Assembly (NCBI GenBank): GCA_041584475.1
Contig: JBFHDX010000083.1
Coordinates: forward strand, 1-16,743
Length of the DNA stretch: 16,743 nucleotides
Reading direction: 5' to 3'
From: JBFHDX01 sp041584475
Lineage (GTDB): Bacteria; Pseudomonadota; Alphaproteobacteria; UBA8366; JADFVY01
Positions 1 to 13,463 of this stretch are shown here, piece after piece. The notes below the pieces were generated by a model that was not told the origin of the DNA, ran no database searches, and was given only the letters and a program-made list of their open reading frames with translations. The position numbers and the translations under genes were made by a program. How positions within the stretch are numbered: position 1 is the stretch's first letter; the number at the start of each line of letters is the position of its first letter.

Positions 1-141
1 GATCATGTTCTTCACGTAGTCCGCGTGGCCCGGACAGTCGACGTGCGCATAGTGACGCGCCTCCGTCTGGTACTCCACGTGCGCCGTCGATATCGTGATA
101 CCCCGAGCCTTCTCCTCCGGCGCCTTGTCGATCTGGTCGAA
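1..141. repeat. Terminal direct repeat, left copy (inside tuf)
   Basis: Identical base for base and in the same orientation to 16603-16743. It covers tuf codons 47-93. Because it is exactly terminal at both window ends, it most likely reflects an assembly overlap between tuf copies. Confidence 0.97.
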
Positions 142-279
142 TGCCGTGAACTCGGCCCCTCCGGACTCCGCCAAGACCTTCGTGATCGCCGCCGTCAGCG
201 TCGTCTTGCCATGGTCGACATGGCCTATCGTACCAATGTTGCAGTGCGGCTTCGTACGCTCAAACTTCGCTTTCGCCAT
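1..279 (-). CDS. tuf: Elongation factor Tu, N-terminal part (3' end cut by window edge)
   Basis: EF-Tu is the cytosolic GTPase that delivers aminoacyl-tRNA to the ribosomal A site. Only codons 1-93 are present, starting at ATG 279-277 and running off the left edge. Visible motifs are the P-loop GHVDHGKT (residues 19-26), the switch I region GITIST with Thr62, and DCPGH (81-85) with the catalytic His85. A GGAG ribosome-binding site lies 7 nt before the start. The gene follows fusA after 26 nt, the usual fusA-tufA end of the str operon. The last 141 nt of this fragment (1-141) are identical to the first 141 nt of the tuf fragment at the other end of the window. The two fragments join in frame to a normal 396-residue EF-Tu. 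Whether they are two gene copies or one gene split by the assembly cannot be decided from the sequence alone. Confidence 0.97.
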   Translation of the reverse strand, partial: MAKAKFERTKPHCNIGTIGHVDHGKTTLTAAITKVLAESGGAEFTAFDQIDKAPEEKARGITISTAHVEYQTEARHYAHVDCPGHADYVKNMI

Positions 280-305
280 CGGTCCTACTCCGTTCCCCTC
301 GCCCG

Positions 306-2381
<2,076 letters not shown>

Positions 2382-2409
2382 TGTTCGCTCTCGTCGGACT
2401 CGTTCGTGG

Positions 2410-2880
2410 TTACCAGCGATAATGCGAGAACGCCCGGTTCGCTTCGGCCATCCGGTGCGTGTCCTCGCGCTTCTTTACGGCATTGCCACGGTTGTTGGCG
2501 GCATCGATCAGCTCGCCCGAGAGCCGCTCGACCATCGTGTTCTCGGAGCGCCCACGCGCCATCGAGATCAGCCAGCGGAAGGCGAGCGCCTGCGCCCGCG
2601 ACGGCCGGACCTCGATGGGGACCTGATAGGTCGCGCCGCCGACGCGCCGGGACCGGACCTCGATCTGCGGCTTGACGTTGTCGATGGCCTCGTGGAACAG
2701 CTTTACCGGATCGTTGCCGGTGCGCTTCTCGATCGTGTCGAAGGCGCCGTACACGATTCCCTCGGCAACGGATTTCTTGCCGTCGACCATGACGGAGTTC
2801 ATGAACTTGCTGACCACCACGTCGCCGAACTTGGCGTCGGGTAGAACCTCGCGTTTTTCGGCCGCGCGACGTCGAGACAT
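2410..2880 (-). CDS. rpsG: 30S ribosomal protein S7
   Basis: S7 is a primary binder of the 16S rRNA 3' major domain. It nucleates assembly of the 30S head and lies near the E-site tRNA. The 156-residue product has the usual length and family landmarks: the basic MSRRR start, DAKFGD (15-20), the FMNSVMVDGKKS loop, the VGGATYQVP beta hairpin and the RW.....RG segment. The start at ATG 2880 has a strong GGAGGG site 7 nt upstream. The gene lies only 17 nt after rpsL and 28 nt before fusA, the standard str operon order. In E. coli S7 represses this operon by binding the rpsL-rpsG spacer. The spacer here is far too short to hold the E. coli type of target, so any feedback would have to act elsewhere. 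Confidence 0.98.
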   Translation of the reverse strand: MSRRRAAEKREVLPDAKFGDVVVSKFMNSVMVDGKKSVAEGIVYGAFDTIEKRTGNDPVKLFHEAIDNVKPQIEVRSRRVGGATYQVPIEVRPSRAQALAFRWLISMARGRSENTMVERLSGELIDAANNRGNAVKKREDTHRMAEANRAFSHYRW

Positions 2881-2897
2881 GCCGATACCCTCCAGCC

Positions 2898-3269
2898 TTA
2901 CTTCGGCCGCTTGGCGCCGTATTTCGACCGACGCTGGCGGCGATCCTTGACGCCCTGGGTGTCGAGGGTGCCGCGGATCATGTGGTAGCGCACGCCTGGA
3001 AGGTCCTTCACGCGGCCGCCGCGGATCAGGACCACGGAATGCTCCTGCAGGTTGTGGCCCTCACCGGGAATGTAGCTGGTGACCTCGAAGCCGTTCGTCA
3101 GGCGAACGCGGGCAACCTTGCGCAGCGCCGAGTTCGGCTTCTTCGGCGTCGTCGTGTAGACACGGGTGCAGACGCCGCGCTTCTGCGGGCACGACTCGAG
3201 CGCCGGCACCTTGTTGCGTACCGGCGGCGTCTTCCTCGGCTTCCGAATCAACTGGTTGATCGTCGGCAT
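2898..3269 (-). CDS. rpsL: 30S ribosomal protein S12
   Basis: S12 lies at the decoding centre of the 30S subunit and governs translational fidelity. I chose the start at ATG 3269, giving 123 residues beginning MPTINQLIRKPR, which is the universal family N-terminus. An upstream in-frame ATG at 3284 would add five unusual residues and lacks a good ribosome-binding site, whereas GAGGA lies about 9 nt before 3269. Lys43 (in TPKKPN) and Lys88 (in GRVKDLPG), the main streptomycin-resistance positions, are both wild type. Asp89, the residue methylthiolated by RimO in E. coli, is present. It is the first gene of the str operon here, preceded by a promoter and a long structured leader. Confidence 0.98.
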   Translation of the reverse strand: MPTINQLIRKPRKTPPVRNKVPALESCPQKRGVCTRVYTTTPKKPNSALRKVARVRLTNGFEVTSYIPGEGHNLQEHSVVLIRGGRVKDLPGVRYHMIRGTLDTQGVKDRRQRRSKYGAKRPK

Positions 3270-3347
3270 CCCGAATTTCCTCAATCACTAATCCCCGCAG
3301 CCCGTGCCGCATGCGCCAGACCGGCGATGCAAGAAAACACCGGCAGC

Positions 3348-3361
3348 GAGGATCGATCCTC
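3348..3361. repeat. 14-nt perfect palindrome GAGGATCGATCCTC upstream of rpsL
   Basis: A gapless, fully self-complementary 14-nt sequence about 80 nt before the rpsL start codon, inside the predicted transcribed leader. A gapless palindrome suits a dimeric DNA-binding protein better than an RNA hairpin, but being downstream of the promoter makes a classical operator uncertain. It may be coincidental. Confidence 0.35.
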
Positions 3362-3387
3362 TGCTTACCGCAGTTGATCTAATGTGC

Positions 3388-3404
3388 AGCCGGACCGGCC
3401 GGCT
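3388..3404 (-). promoter_or_regulatory. Small GC hairpin in rpsL leader
   Basis: Perfect inverted repeat AGCCGG / CCGGCT around a 5-nt loop, between the tetraloop structure and the rpsL start. No T-run follows. Function unknown; it is probably part of the folded leader. Confidence 0.4.
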
Positions 3405-3426
3405 TATGTCTGTTTCAAGGGTCTTG

Positions 3427-3472
3427 GGTGCTGCGTCTAGGCCGCTCAATCACCCGAAGGTGACGCAGCGCC
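3427..3472 (-). promoter_or_regulatory. Stem-loop in rpsL leader with nested UUCG hairpin
   Basis: The arms 3427-3437 and 3462-3472 are complementary over 11 positions with one mismatch (core GCTGCGTC / GACGCAGC). Inside lies a second perfect hairpin, 3450-3463, read on the minus strand as TCACC-TTCG-GGTGA with a UUCG-type tetraloop. The inner and outer stems share two bases, so they may compete slightly. It lies about 20-65 nt downstream of the predicted transcription start. No U-tract follows, so it is not an intrinsic terminator. It could stabilise the messenger or be a protein-binding control site. Confidence 0.5.
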
Positions 3473-3499
3473 TACCGCCAGCCCCCTGAAAGCGGGCGC

Positions 3500-3528
3500 A
3501 TACTATTCAGCACCCCGATCAGCGTCAA
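3500..3528 (-). promoter_or_regulatory. Predicted sigma70-type promoter of the rpsL-rpsG-fusA-tuf operon
   Basis: Read on the minus strand there is a TTGACG -35 element (3528-3523; five of six consensus bases), a 17-nt spacer, and a TAGTAT -10 element (3505-3500; four of six). Spacing is optimal and this AT-richer patch stands out from the GC-rich surroundings. Transcription would start near 3493, leaving about 224 nt before rpsL. The location between rpoC and rpsL is where a str operon promoter is expected. The call rests on pattern and position only. Confidence 0.65.
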
Positions 3529-3617
3529 GCACTAGATTGCCGTTTTTCCCGCAATTTCAAGGCCCGCTCACGGGACGGCCAGGGCGCCACGCGCCCCGAC
3601 CGCCCCGGATTTGTTGC

Positions 3618-7853
<4,236 letters not shown>

Positions 7854-7888
7854 GGATATCCCCTTGGGTTCCTCATTCCGCCGCGATC

Positions 7889-7913
7889 CGAGGGCCGCCG
7901 CCGGCCGCCCTCG
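7889..7913 (-). promoter_or_regulatory. Hairpin in the rpoB-rpoC spacer
   Basis: Perfect 7-bp inverted repeat CGAGGGC / GCCCTCG with an 11-nt GC-rich loop, lying in the 69-nt gap between rpoB and rpoC, 10-34 nt after the rpoB stop. No U-tract follows, so a terminator is unlikely. It may protect or process the messenger. The gap is otherwise empty apart from the rpoC ribosome-binding site. Confidence 0.45.
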
Positions 7914-7922
7914 CGAGCGCCG

Positions 7923-10900
7923 CTAGTATCCGCTTTCCTGAAGCTCGACATTGAGGCCGAGCGAGCGCAATTCCTTGACCAGAACGTTGAAGGATTCGGG
8001 GATGCCCGCCTCGAAATTGTCGTCGCCGCGGACGATCGCCTCGTAGACCTTCGTCCGGCCCGAGACATCGTCCGACTTGACGGTGAGCATCTCCTGCAGC
8101 GTGTAGGCGGCGCCGTAGGCCTCGAGCGCCCAGACCTCCATCTCGCCGAACCGCTGGCCGCCGAACTGGGCCTTGCCGCCCAGGGGCTGCTGCGTGACGA
8201 GGCTGTACGGCCCGATCGAGCGCGCGTGGATCTTGTCGTCGACCAGGTGGTGGAGCTTCAGCATGTAGATGTAGCCGACCGTCACCTTGCGATCGAAGGT
8301 GTCGCCGGTGCGCCCGTCGATGAGCGTCACCTGGCCCGACCGCTCGAGACCCGCCTGTTCCAGCATCTGCACGATGTCGTCCTCGCGCGCGCCGTCGAAC
8401 ACCGGCGTCGCCATCGGCACGCCGCCGGTCAGATTGCTCGCCAGCTCGAACACCTGCTCGTCGCTGAGACCGGCGATATCCTCCTTGTAGATGGCCTTGC
8501 CGTAGATCTTCTCCAGCGACTTGCGGAGCTGGTCCTTGCCGCCCTTCGCGGACTGCAGGCTGGCCAGCATTTCGCCGACCTGCCGGCCGAGGCCGGCCGA
8601 GGCCCAGCCGAGATGCGTCTCCAGGATCTGACCGACATTCATGCGGCTCGGCACGCCGAGCGGGTTGAGGACGATATCGACCGGCGTCCCGTCTTCCAGA
8701 TAGGGCATGTCCTCGATCGGGATGATCTTCGAGATGACACCCTTGTTGCCGTGCCGGCCGGCCATCTTGTCGCCCGGCTGCAGCTTGCGCTTCACCGCGA
8801 CGAATACCTTGACCATCTTCATCACGCCGGGCGGCAGCTCGTCGCCGCGCTGCAGCTTCTCGACCTTGTCGTCGAAGCGCCGCTGCAGCCGTTCGATCGA
8901 CGCGTCGAAATGCTTGTTGAGGCCCTCGATCTCGTCGTTGACCGCGTCGTCCTTGACGACGATCTGACGCATCTGGCCGGTCGTCAGTTCGTCGAGCGTC
9001 TCGACCTTCAGCTTCGAGCGCGCGGCCAGTCCCTTCGGGCCGCTGGCGACCGTCTTGCCGGGAAGCAGCTCCATCAGTCGCGCCCGCAGCGATCGCTCGA
9101 GGATGCCGCGTTCATCGTCGCGGTCCTTGGCCAGCCGTTCGATCTCGGCCCGCTCGATCGCCAGCGCACGTTCGTCCTTCTCGACGCCGCGCCGCGAGAA
9201 CACACGCACTTCGACGATCGTGCCCGTCACACCCGGCGGCACCCGGAGCGAGGTGTCACGCACGTCGGAAGCCTTTTCGCCGAAGATCGCCCGCAGCAGT
9301 TTCTCCTCGGGCGTCATCGGCGATTCACCCTTCGGCGTGACCTTGCCGACAAGGATGTCGCCTGCCTTCACTTCGGCGCCGATATAGACGATGCCGGCCT
9401 CGTCGAGGTTCTTCAGGCCCTCTTCGCCGACGTTCGGAATGTCCCGCGTGATCTCCTCTTGGCCCAGCTTGGTGTCGCGGGCCATGACCTCGAACTCCTC
9501 GATGTGGATCGACGTGAATACGTCGTCGCGCACGATGCGCTCGGAGATCAGGATCGAATCCTCGAAGTTGTACCCATGCCACGGCATGAAGGCGACGAGG
9601 ACGTTACGGCCGAGGGCCAGCTCGCCGAGATGGGTCGAGGGGCCGTCGGCGATGATGTCGCCGGCTTCCACCGCGTCGCCGACCTTCACGAGCGGGCGCT
9701 GCGTGATGCACGTGTTCTGGTTCGAACGCTGGAACTTCAGCAGGTTGTAGATGTCGACGCGCGACCCGTCGGCCGACGTTTCGCCGGTCACGCGCACGAC
9801 GATGCGCGTCGCGTCCACCTGGTCGACGACGCCGGCGCGCCGCGCAACGATGGTGACGCCGGAATCGCGTGCCACGCGCTCTTCCATGCCGGTGCCGACG
9901 AGCGGCGCCTCGGCACGAATCAACGGCACCGCCTGGCGCTGCATGTTCGAGCCCATCAGCGCCCGGTTGGCGTCGTCGTTCTCGAGGAACGGTATCAGCG
10001 CGGCCGCCACCGAGACGATCTGCTTGGGCGACACGTCCATGAGGTCGATATCGGCCGGGCGCGCCAGGATGTATTCGCCGCCGCGGCGACAGCTGACAAG
10101 GTCGCTGACGAACTTGCGCTTGGAGTCGAGTTCGGCGTTCGCCTGGGCCACGGTGTAGCGCCCCTCGTCCATCGCCGACATGTAGACCACCTTGTCGGTG
10201 ACCTTGCCGTCGACGACGGTGCGGTACGGGGTCTCGATGAAGCCGTACTGGTTGACCCGGGCATAGGTGGCAAGGCTGTTGATCAACCCGATGTTCGGTC
10301 CTTCCGGCGTCTCGATCGGGCAGATCCGGCCGTAATGCGTCGGGTGGACGTCGCGAACCTCGAAGCCGGCGCGCTCGCGCGTCAGCCCGCCCGGACCGAG
10401 CGCCGAGAGCCGCCGCTTGTGGGTGATCTCGGACAGCGGATTCGTCTGGTCCATGAACTGCGAGAGCTGCGACGAGCCGAAGAATTCGCGCACCGCCGCC
10501 GCCGCGGGCTTCGCGTTGATCAGGTCGTGCGGCATGACGCTGTCGATATCGACCGAGCTCATGCGCTCGCGGATCGCGCGCTCCATGCGAAGCAGACCGA
10601 TCCGGTACTGGTTCTCCATCAACTCGCCGACGGACCGCACGCGGCGGTTGCCGAGGTGGTCGATGTCGTCGATTTCGCCCCGGCCGTCCTTCAGGTCGAC
10701 CAGAACGCGCAGGATCGAGAGGATGTCTTCCTTGCGCAGCGTACGCACCTGGTCGTCCGTCTCCTGGCGCAGCCGCGAGTTCATCTTCACGCGGCCGACC
10801 GCCGACAGGTCGTAGCGCTCGCCATCGAAGAACAGCCCCTGGAACAGGGCCTCCGCCGTCTCCAGCGTCGGCGGCTCGCCCGGGCGCATGACCCGGTAAA

Positions 10901-12095
10901 TGTCGATGAGCGCCTCTTCGCGGTTGGCGTTCTTGTCCGCCGCCAGCGTGTTGCGCATGTAGGCGCCGATATTGATGTGGTCGATATTCAGGGTCGGGAA
11001 CTCCTTGATCCCGGCTTCGGCGAGCTGCTCGAGCAGCTGCTCGGTGATCTCGTCGCCGGACTCGGCGTAGATCTCGCCGGTCTTGACGTTGATCACGTCC
11101 TCCGCAATGTACCGACCGACGATCTCTTCATCGCCGACAAGGATCTCCTTGAGGCCGCCGTCGGTGAGCTTCTTGATCACGCGCGGGGTCAGCTTCGCGC
11201 CGGCCTCGGCAACGGCCTTGCCCTTCTTCGCGTCGACCAGCGGCGCGCCCAGCTTCATACCGCGCATGCGATCCGCGTCGAACGCCGTCTTCCAGCCCTT
11301 CTTGGTCGCGGTATAGGTGACCGTGTCGTAGAAGAATCGGAGGATCTCCTCCTTCGACATGCCCTGCGCCTCGTGCGGCTCCAGCCCCTTGCTTTCGGCG
11401 GCGCGCTGCTCGCGCAGCTTTGCCGTCTCCTCACCGTCGAGGGCGAGCAGAAGCGTCGTCGCCGGCAGCTTGCGGCGACGGTCGATGCGCACGAACACGA
11501 GGTCCTTGGCGTCGAATTCGAAATCGAGCCAGGACCCGCGATAGGGGATGACCCGCGCCGCGAAGAGATACTTGCCGGACGAGTGCGTCTTGCCCTTGTC
11601 GTGATCGAAGAACACGCCGGGCGATCGATGCATCTGGCTGACGATGACGCGTTCGGTGCCGTTGACGATGAAGGTGCCGTTCGCCGTCATCAGCGGCATG
11701 TCACCCATGTAGACGTCCTGCTCCTTGATGTCGCGAATCGAGCGGGCGCCCGTATCCTCGTCGACGTCCCAGACGACGAGGCGCAGCGTAACCTTGAGCG
11801 GCGCCGCGTAGGTGATGCCGCGCTGCTGGCACTCGTCGACGTCGTATTTCGGCTCCTCCAGCTCGTAGCGCACGAATTCGAGCTGCGCCCGCTCGGAGAA
11901 ATCGCGAATCGGGAACACCGACTTGAACACTTCCTGAAGCCCGAACTGCCCACGCTTCTCGGGCTGAATATCCATCTGCAGGAAGCTGTCATACGAGGAC
12001 TTCTGAACCTCGATAAGGTTCGGCATCGGCGCAACTTCGGGGATCCGCCCGAAACTCTTGCGGATGCGCTTCCGCCCCGTGAACGACTTCGCCAT
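7923..12095 (-). CDS. rpoB: DNA-directed RNA polymerase subunit beta
   Basis: Beta forms the other half of the RNA polymerase cleft and the rifampicin pocket. The 1390-residue product is complete and slightly longer than E. coli (1342), as usual in alphaproteobacteria. The rifampicin region lies around FMDQTNPLSEITHKRRLSALG. Asp549, His559 and Ser564 (E. coli 516, 526, 531) are wild type, so target-based resistance is not predicted. Thr551 replaces E. coli Asn518, a difference I regard as normal for this group. The GDKMAGRHGNKGVISKI segment carries Lys1110 and Lys1118, equivalent to the active-centre lysines 1065 and 1073. The C-terminus pairs with the beta' N-terminus. The start ATG at 12095 follows an ACGAGG site. 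A structured 128-nt spacer separates it from rplL. Confidence 0.98.
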   Translation of the reverse strand: MAKSFTGRKRIRKSFGRIPEVAPMPNLIEVQKSSYDSFLQMDIQPEKRGQFGLQEVFKSVFPIRDFSERAQLEFVRYELEEPKYDVDECQQRGITYAAPLKVTLRLVVWDVDEDTGARSIRDIKEQDVYMGDMPLMTANGTFIVNGTERVIVSQMHRSPGVFFDHDKGKTHSSGKYLFAARVIPYRGSWLDFEFDAKDLVFVRIDRRRKLPATTLLLALDGEETAKLREQRAAESKGLEPHEAQGMSKEEILRFFYDTVTYTATKKGWKTAFDADRMRGMKLGAPLVDAKKGKAVAEAGAKLTPRVIKKLTDGGLKEILVGDEEIVGRYIAEDVINVKTGEIYAESGDEITEQLLEQLAEAGIKEFPTLNIDHINIGAYMRNTLAADKNANREEALIDIYRVMRPGEPPTLETAEALFQGLFFDGERYDLSAVGRVKMNSRLRQETDDQVRTLRKEDILSILRVLVDLKDGRGEIDDIDHLGNRRVRSVGELMENQYRIGLLRMERAIRERMSSVDIDSVMPHDLINAKPAAAAVREFFGSSQLSQFMDQTNPLSEITHKRRLSALGPGGLTRERAGFEVRDVHPTHYGRICPIETPEGPNIGLINSLATYARVNQYGFIETPYRTVVDGKVTDKVVYMSAMDEGRYTVAQANAELDSKRKFVSDLVSCRRGGEYILARPADIDLMDVSPKQIVSVAAALIPFLENDDANRALMGSNMQRQAVPLIRAEAPLVGTGMEERVARDSGVTIVARRAGVVDQVDATRIVVRVTGETSADGSRVDIYNLLKFQRSNQNTCITQRPLVKVGDAVEAGDIIADGPSTHLGELALGRNVLVAFMPWHGYNFEDSILISERIVRDDVFTSIHIEEFEVMARDTKLGQEEITRDIPNVGEEGLKNLDEAGIVYIGAEVKAGDILVGKVTPKGESPMTPEEKLLRAIFGEKASDVRDTSLRVPPGVTGTIVEVRVFSRRGVEKDERALAIERAEIERLAKDRDDERGILERSLRARLMELLPGKTVASGPKGLAARSKLKVETLDELTTGQMRQIVVKDDAVNDEIEGLNKHFDASIERLQRRFDDKVEKLQRGDELPPGVMKMVKVFVAVKRKLQPGDKMAGRHGNKGVISKIIPIEDMPYLEDGTPVDIVLNPLGVPSRMNVGQILETHLGWASAGLGRQVGEMLASLQSAKGGKDQLRKSLEKIYGKAIYKEDIAGLSDEQVFELASNLTGGVPMATPVFDGAREDDIVQMLEQAGLERSGQVTLIDGRTGDTFDRKVTVGYIYMLKLHHLVDDKIHARSIGPYSLVTQQPLGGKAQFGGQRFGEMEVWALEAYGAAYTLQEMLTVKSDDVSGRTKVYEAIVRGDDNFEAGIPESFNVLVKELRSLGLNVELQESGY

Positions 12096-12223
12096 GATTT
12101 AAACCTCGTCTACTCGATTCGTGACGCAAAATGCGGTGTCGCTACAGCGACCGGCGAAGGCGCGTCGAGGGGCGACACCGGAACGGTGCGCCCCTCGAGG
12201 CCACGACGGCCCTTGACCTGCCG
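12096..12223 (-). promoter_or_regulatory. rplL-rpoB spacer with mutually exclusive stem-loops
   Basis: This 128-nt spacer contains three inverted repeats that cannot all form together. Stem A pairs 12165-12180 with 12184-12198 around a 3-nt loop, about 15 bp with one bulged base. Stem B pairs 12134-12142 with 12172-12180 (9 bp, perfect; CGGTGTCGC / GCGACACCG) and uses the same bases as one arm of A. Stem C pairs 12138-12142 with 12147-12151 around TACA and clashes with B. Thus A plus C excludes B. In E. coli the same spacer holds an attenuator and an RNase III site that lower rpoBC relative to rplJL. An equivalent role here is inference. No U-tract follows stem A. Confidence 0.55.
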
Positions 12224-12601
12224 TTACTTGAGCTCAACGCTCGCGCCGGCCTCCTCCAGCTTCTTCTTGATCTCTGCGGCCTCATCCTTGCCGACGCCTT
12301 CCTTGACCGGTTTCGGCGCACCCTCGACAAGATCCTTGGCCTCCTTCAATCCGAGACCCGTGATCGCACGGACCTCCTTGATGACGTTGATCTTCTTGTC
12401 GCCAATCGCCGCCAGAATGACGTCGAAGGAGTCCTTCTCCTCGGCCGCCTCCGCCGCCGGGACAGCACCACCCGCGGCCGCGACCGCGACCGGCGCGGCG
12501 GCGGATACGCCCCACTTCTCCTCCAGCAAGCGCGACAGTTCCGCGGCCTCGATCACGGTGAGGCCGGACAGGTCGTCTACAAGTTTTTCCAGGTTAGCCA
12601 T
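12224..12601 (-). CDS. rplL: 50S ribosomal protein L7/L12
   Basis: L7/L12 forms the mobile stalk of the large subunit, present as several dimers on L10, and recruits and activates the translational GTPases EF-Tu and EF-G, both encoded in this window. The 125-residue product shows the N-terminal dimerisation helices (1-33), an Ala/Gly/Pro-rich flexible hinge (about 34-55), and the globular C-terminal domain (56-125) with the KDSFDVIL and KEAKDLVEGAPKPVKEGV stretches that contact factors. A GAGGAG site precedes the ATG at 12601. The 51-nt gap after rplJ is short, consistent with co-translation in the rplJL unit. Confidence 0.98.
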   Translation of the reverse strand: MANLEKLVDDLSGLTVIEAAELSRLLEEKWGVSAAAPVAVAAAGGAVPAAEAAEEKDSFDVILAAIGDKKINVIKEVRAITGLGLKEAKDLVEGAPKPVKEGVGKDEAAEIKKKLEEAGASVELK

Positions 12602-12652
12602 CTCTACTTTCTCCTCGACTCGAACGCTCGGGACATCGGTCCGGACGCCACG

Positions 12653-13162
12653 TCATTCCTTTGCTGCATAAGCGCCGAAGACCCGCGCAAGCTGCGCCGC
12701 CGGCGCCTGGGTGACGCTTGCGAGCTTGCCTGCCGGGGCCTGCAACAGGCCGATGATCTTTCCGCGCAGTTCGTCGAGCGACGGTAGCTTCGCCAGCGCC
12801 TTGACGCCCTCGGAGTCGAGCTCCTTCTCTCCGAGCGCACCGGCAACGATGGTGAGCTTGTCGTTCTTGTTCGCAAACTCGACGGCGACCTTTGCGGCCA
12901 CCACCGGGTCGACCGAAACGGCGATCGCCGTCGGTCCGGAAAAGATATCGGCGAGATGCTCGAACCTCGTGCCCTTCAGCGCGAGCTTGACCAGCCGGTT
13001 CTTGGTGACCTTGAACCGGGCTCCCGCCTCGCGCATCTGGCGTCGAAGGTCCGAGGCTTCAGCAACGGTGAGTCCGCTCTGATGGGTCACGACCACCAGC
13101 TCGTTCTCATCGAAGGTCTGACGCAACTCGGCGACCAGGGCTTCCTTTTTTGATCGGTCCAC
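12653..13162 (-). CDS. rplJ: 50S ribosomal protein L10
   Basis: L10 anchors the L7/L12 stalk to the GTPase-associated centre of 23S rRNA. I chose the GTG start at 13162, giving 169 residues beginning VDRSKKEALVAEL, which lines up with the family start MDRxxKxxLV. A GGAG site lies about 8 nt upstream. A longer reading frame from ATG 13309 would add 49 residues of arginine- and proline-rich, non-homologous sequence and is rejected. The N-terminal rRNA-binding domain contains LVVVTHQSGLTVAE and FKVTKNRL (50-57). The C-terminal helix (about 130-165) binds L12 dimers. In many bacteria the L10-L12 complex represses its own messenger through the leader, and the 307-nt gap upstream is richly structured. 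Confidence 0.95.
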   Translation of the reverse strand: MDRSKKEALVAELRQTFDENELVVVTHQSGLTVAEASDLRRQMREAGARFKVTKNRLVKLALKGTRFEHLADIFSGPTAIAVSVDPVVAAKVAVEFANKNDKLTIVAGALGEKELDSEGVKALAKLPSLDELRGKIIGLLQAPAGKLASVTQAPAAQLARVFGAYAAKE

Positions 13163-13182
13163 TGATCGTCTCCGATACAGTT

Positions 13183-13209
13183 GGCCGTCCCCCTCCAGGG
13201 TGCACGGCC
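13183..13209 (-). promoter_or_regulatory. Stem-loop next to the rplJ ribosome-binding site
   Basis: Perfect 6-bp stem GGCCGT / ACGGCC (13183-13188 with 13204-13209) with a smaller CCC/GGG pairing inside the loop, ending about 20 nt before the GTG start of rplJ. It is close enough to influence access to the ribosome-binding site. Confidence 0.4.
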
Positions 13210-13401
13210 GGTTTCGCTCTGGATCCGGCGTCGGCAAGCGCCTCGGCCACATCCGCTCGGTTCCTGTCCCAGTGGTTCGAGCCGGAACGGGCACCAAACC
13301 CGCAACCAACTCCGCACCATCTGTCTCATGCCGGCCGGTTTCCCGTTTACGCCTGCGGCCGGACCAAAGCCGGCGTTCGGCACCTGCAATCTCGGACAGG
13401 C

Positions 13402-13423
13402 ATACCCGGCCAGGGCCGGGTAT
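13402..13423 (-). promoter_or_regulatory. Strong perfect hairpin in rplA-rplJ spacer
   Basis: ATACCCGGCC and GGCCGGGTAT are perfect complements separated by two bases, so it folds as at least a 9-bp stem with a tetraloop. No T-run on either side, so not a canonical terminator. It is the second of two tandem hairpins after rplA. Confidence 0.5.
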
Positions 13424-13429
13424 CCATCG

Positions 13430-13463
13430 CCGGGCACCACCGACACATGCCGGTGGCGCCCGG
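13430..13463 (-). promoter_or_regulatory. Hairpin immediately downstream of rplA
   Basis: Arms 13430-13442 and 13451-13463 pair over 13 positions, with one G-U pair on the transcript, around an 8-nt loop. It begins only 6 nt after the rplA stop codon. No U-tract follows. It probably protects the 3' end of the rplKA messenger or forms part of the rplJ leader; Rho-dependent or partial termination is also possible. Confidence 0.5.

Larger units (their letters stand above)
3270..3617 (-). other. rpoC-rpsL intergenic region: str-operon promoter and structured 5' leader
   Basis: This 348-nt gap has no convincing gene; short reading frames in it lack ribosome-binding sites and family resemblance. 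On the minus strand it holds, in order, weak GC hairpins just after rpoC without a U-tract, a sigma70-like promoter (3500-3528), and about 224 nt of predicted leader with three structured elements. These are a multi-branched stem at 3427-3472, a hairpin at 3388-3404 and a 14-nt perfect palindrome at 3348-3361. The rpsL ribosome-binding site closes the region. The layout suggests that the str operon has its own promoter, separate from or additional to read-through from rpoBC. Confidence 0.6.

Noticed and set aside
3270..3284. Upstream ATG of rpsL
   Set aside because: Adds five non-conserved residues and overlaps the ribosome-binding site used by the conserved MPTINQL start.
10420..10490. Rifampicin-resistance substitutions in rpoB
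   Set aside because: Asp549, His559 and Ser564 are wild type; Thr551 appears to be a lineage difference. S12 Lys43 and Lys88 are also wild type.
13402..13463. Intrinsic terminator after rplA
   Set aside because: The hairpins are strong, but no run of U follows on the transcript, so a Rho-independent terminator is not supported.
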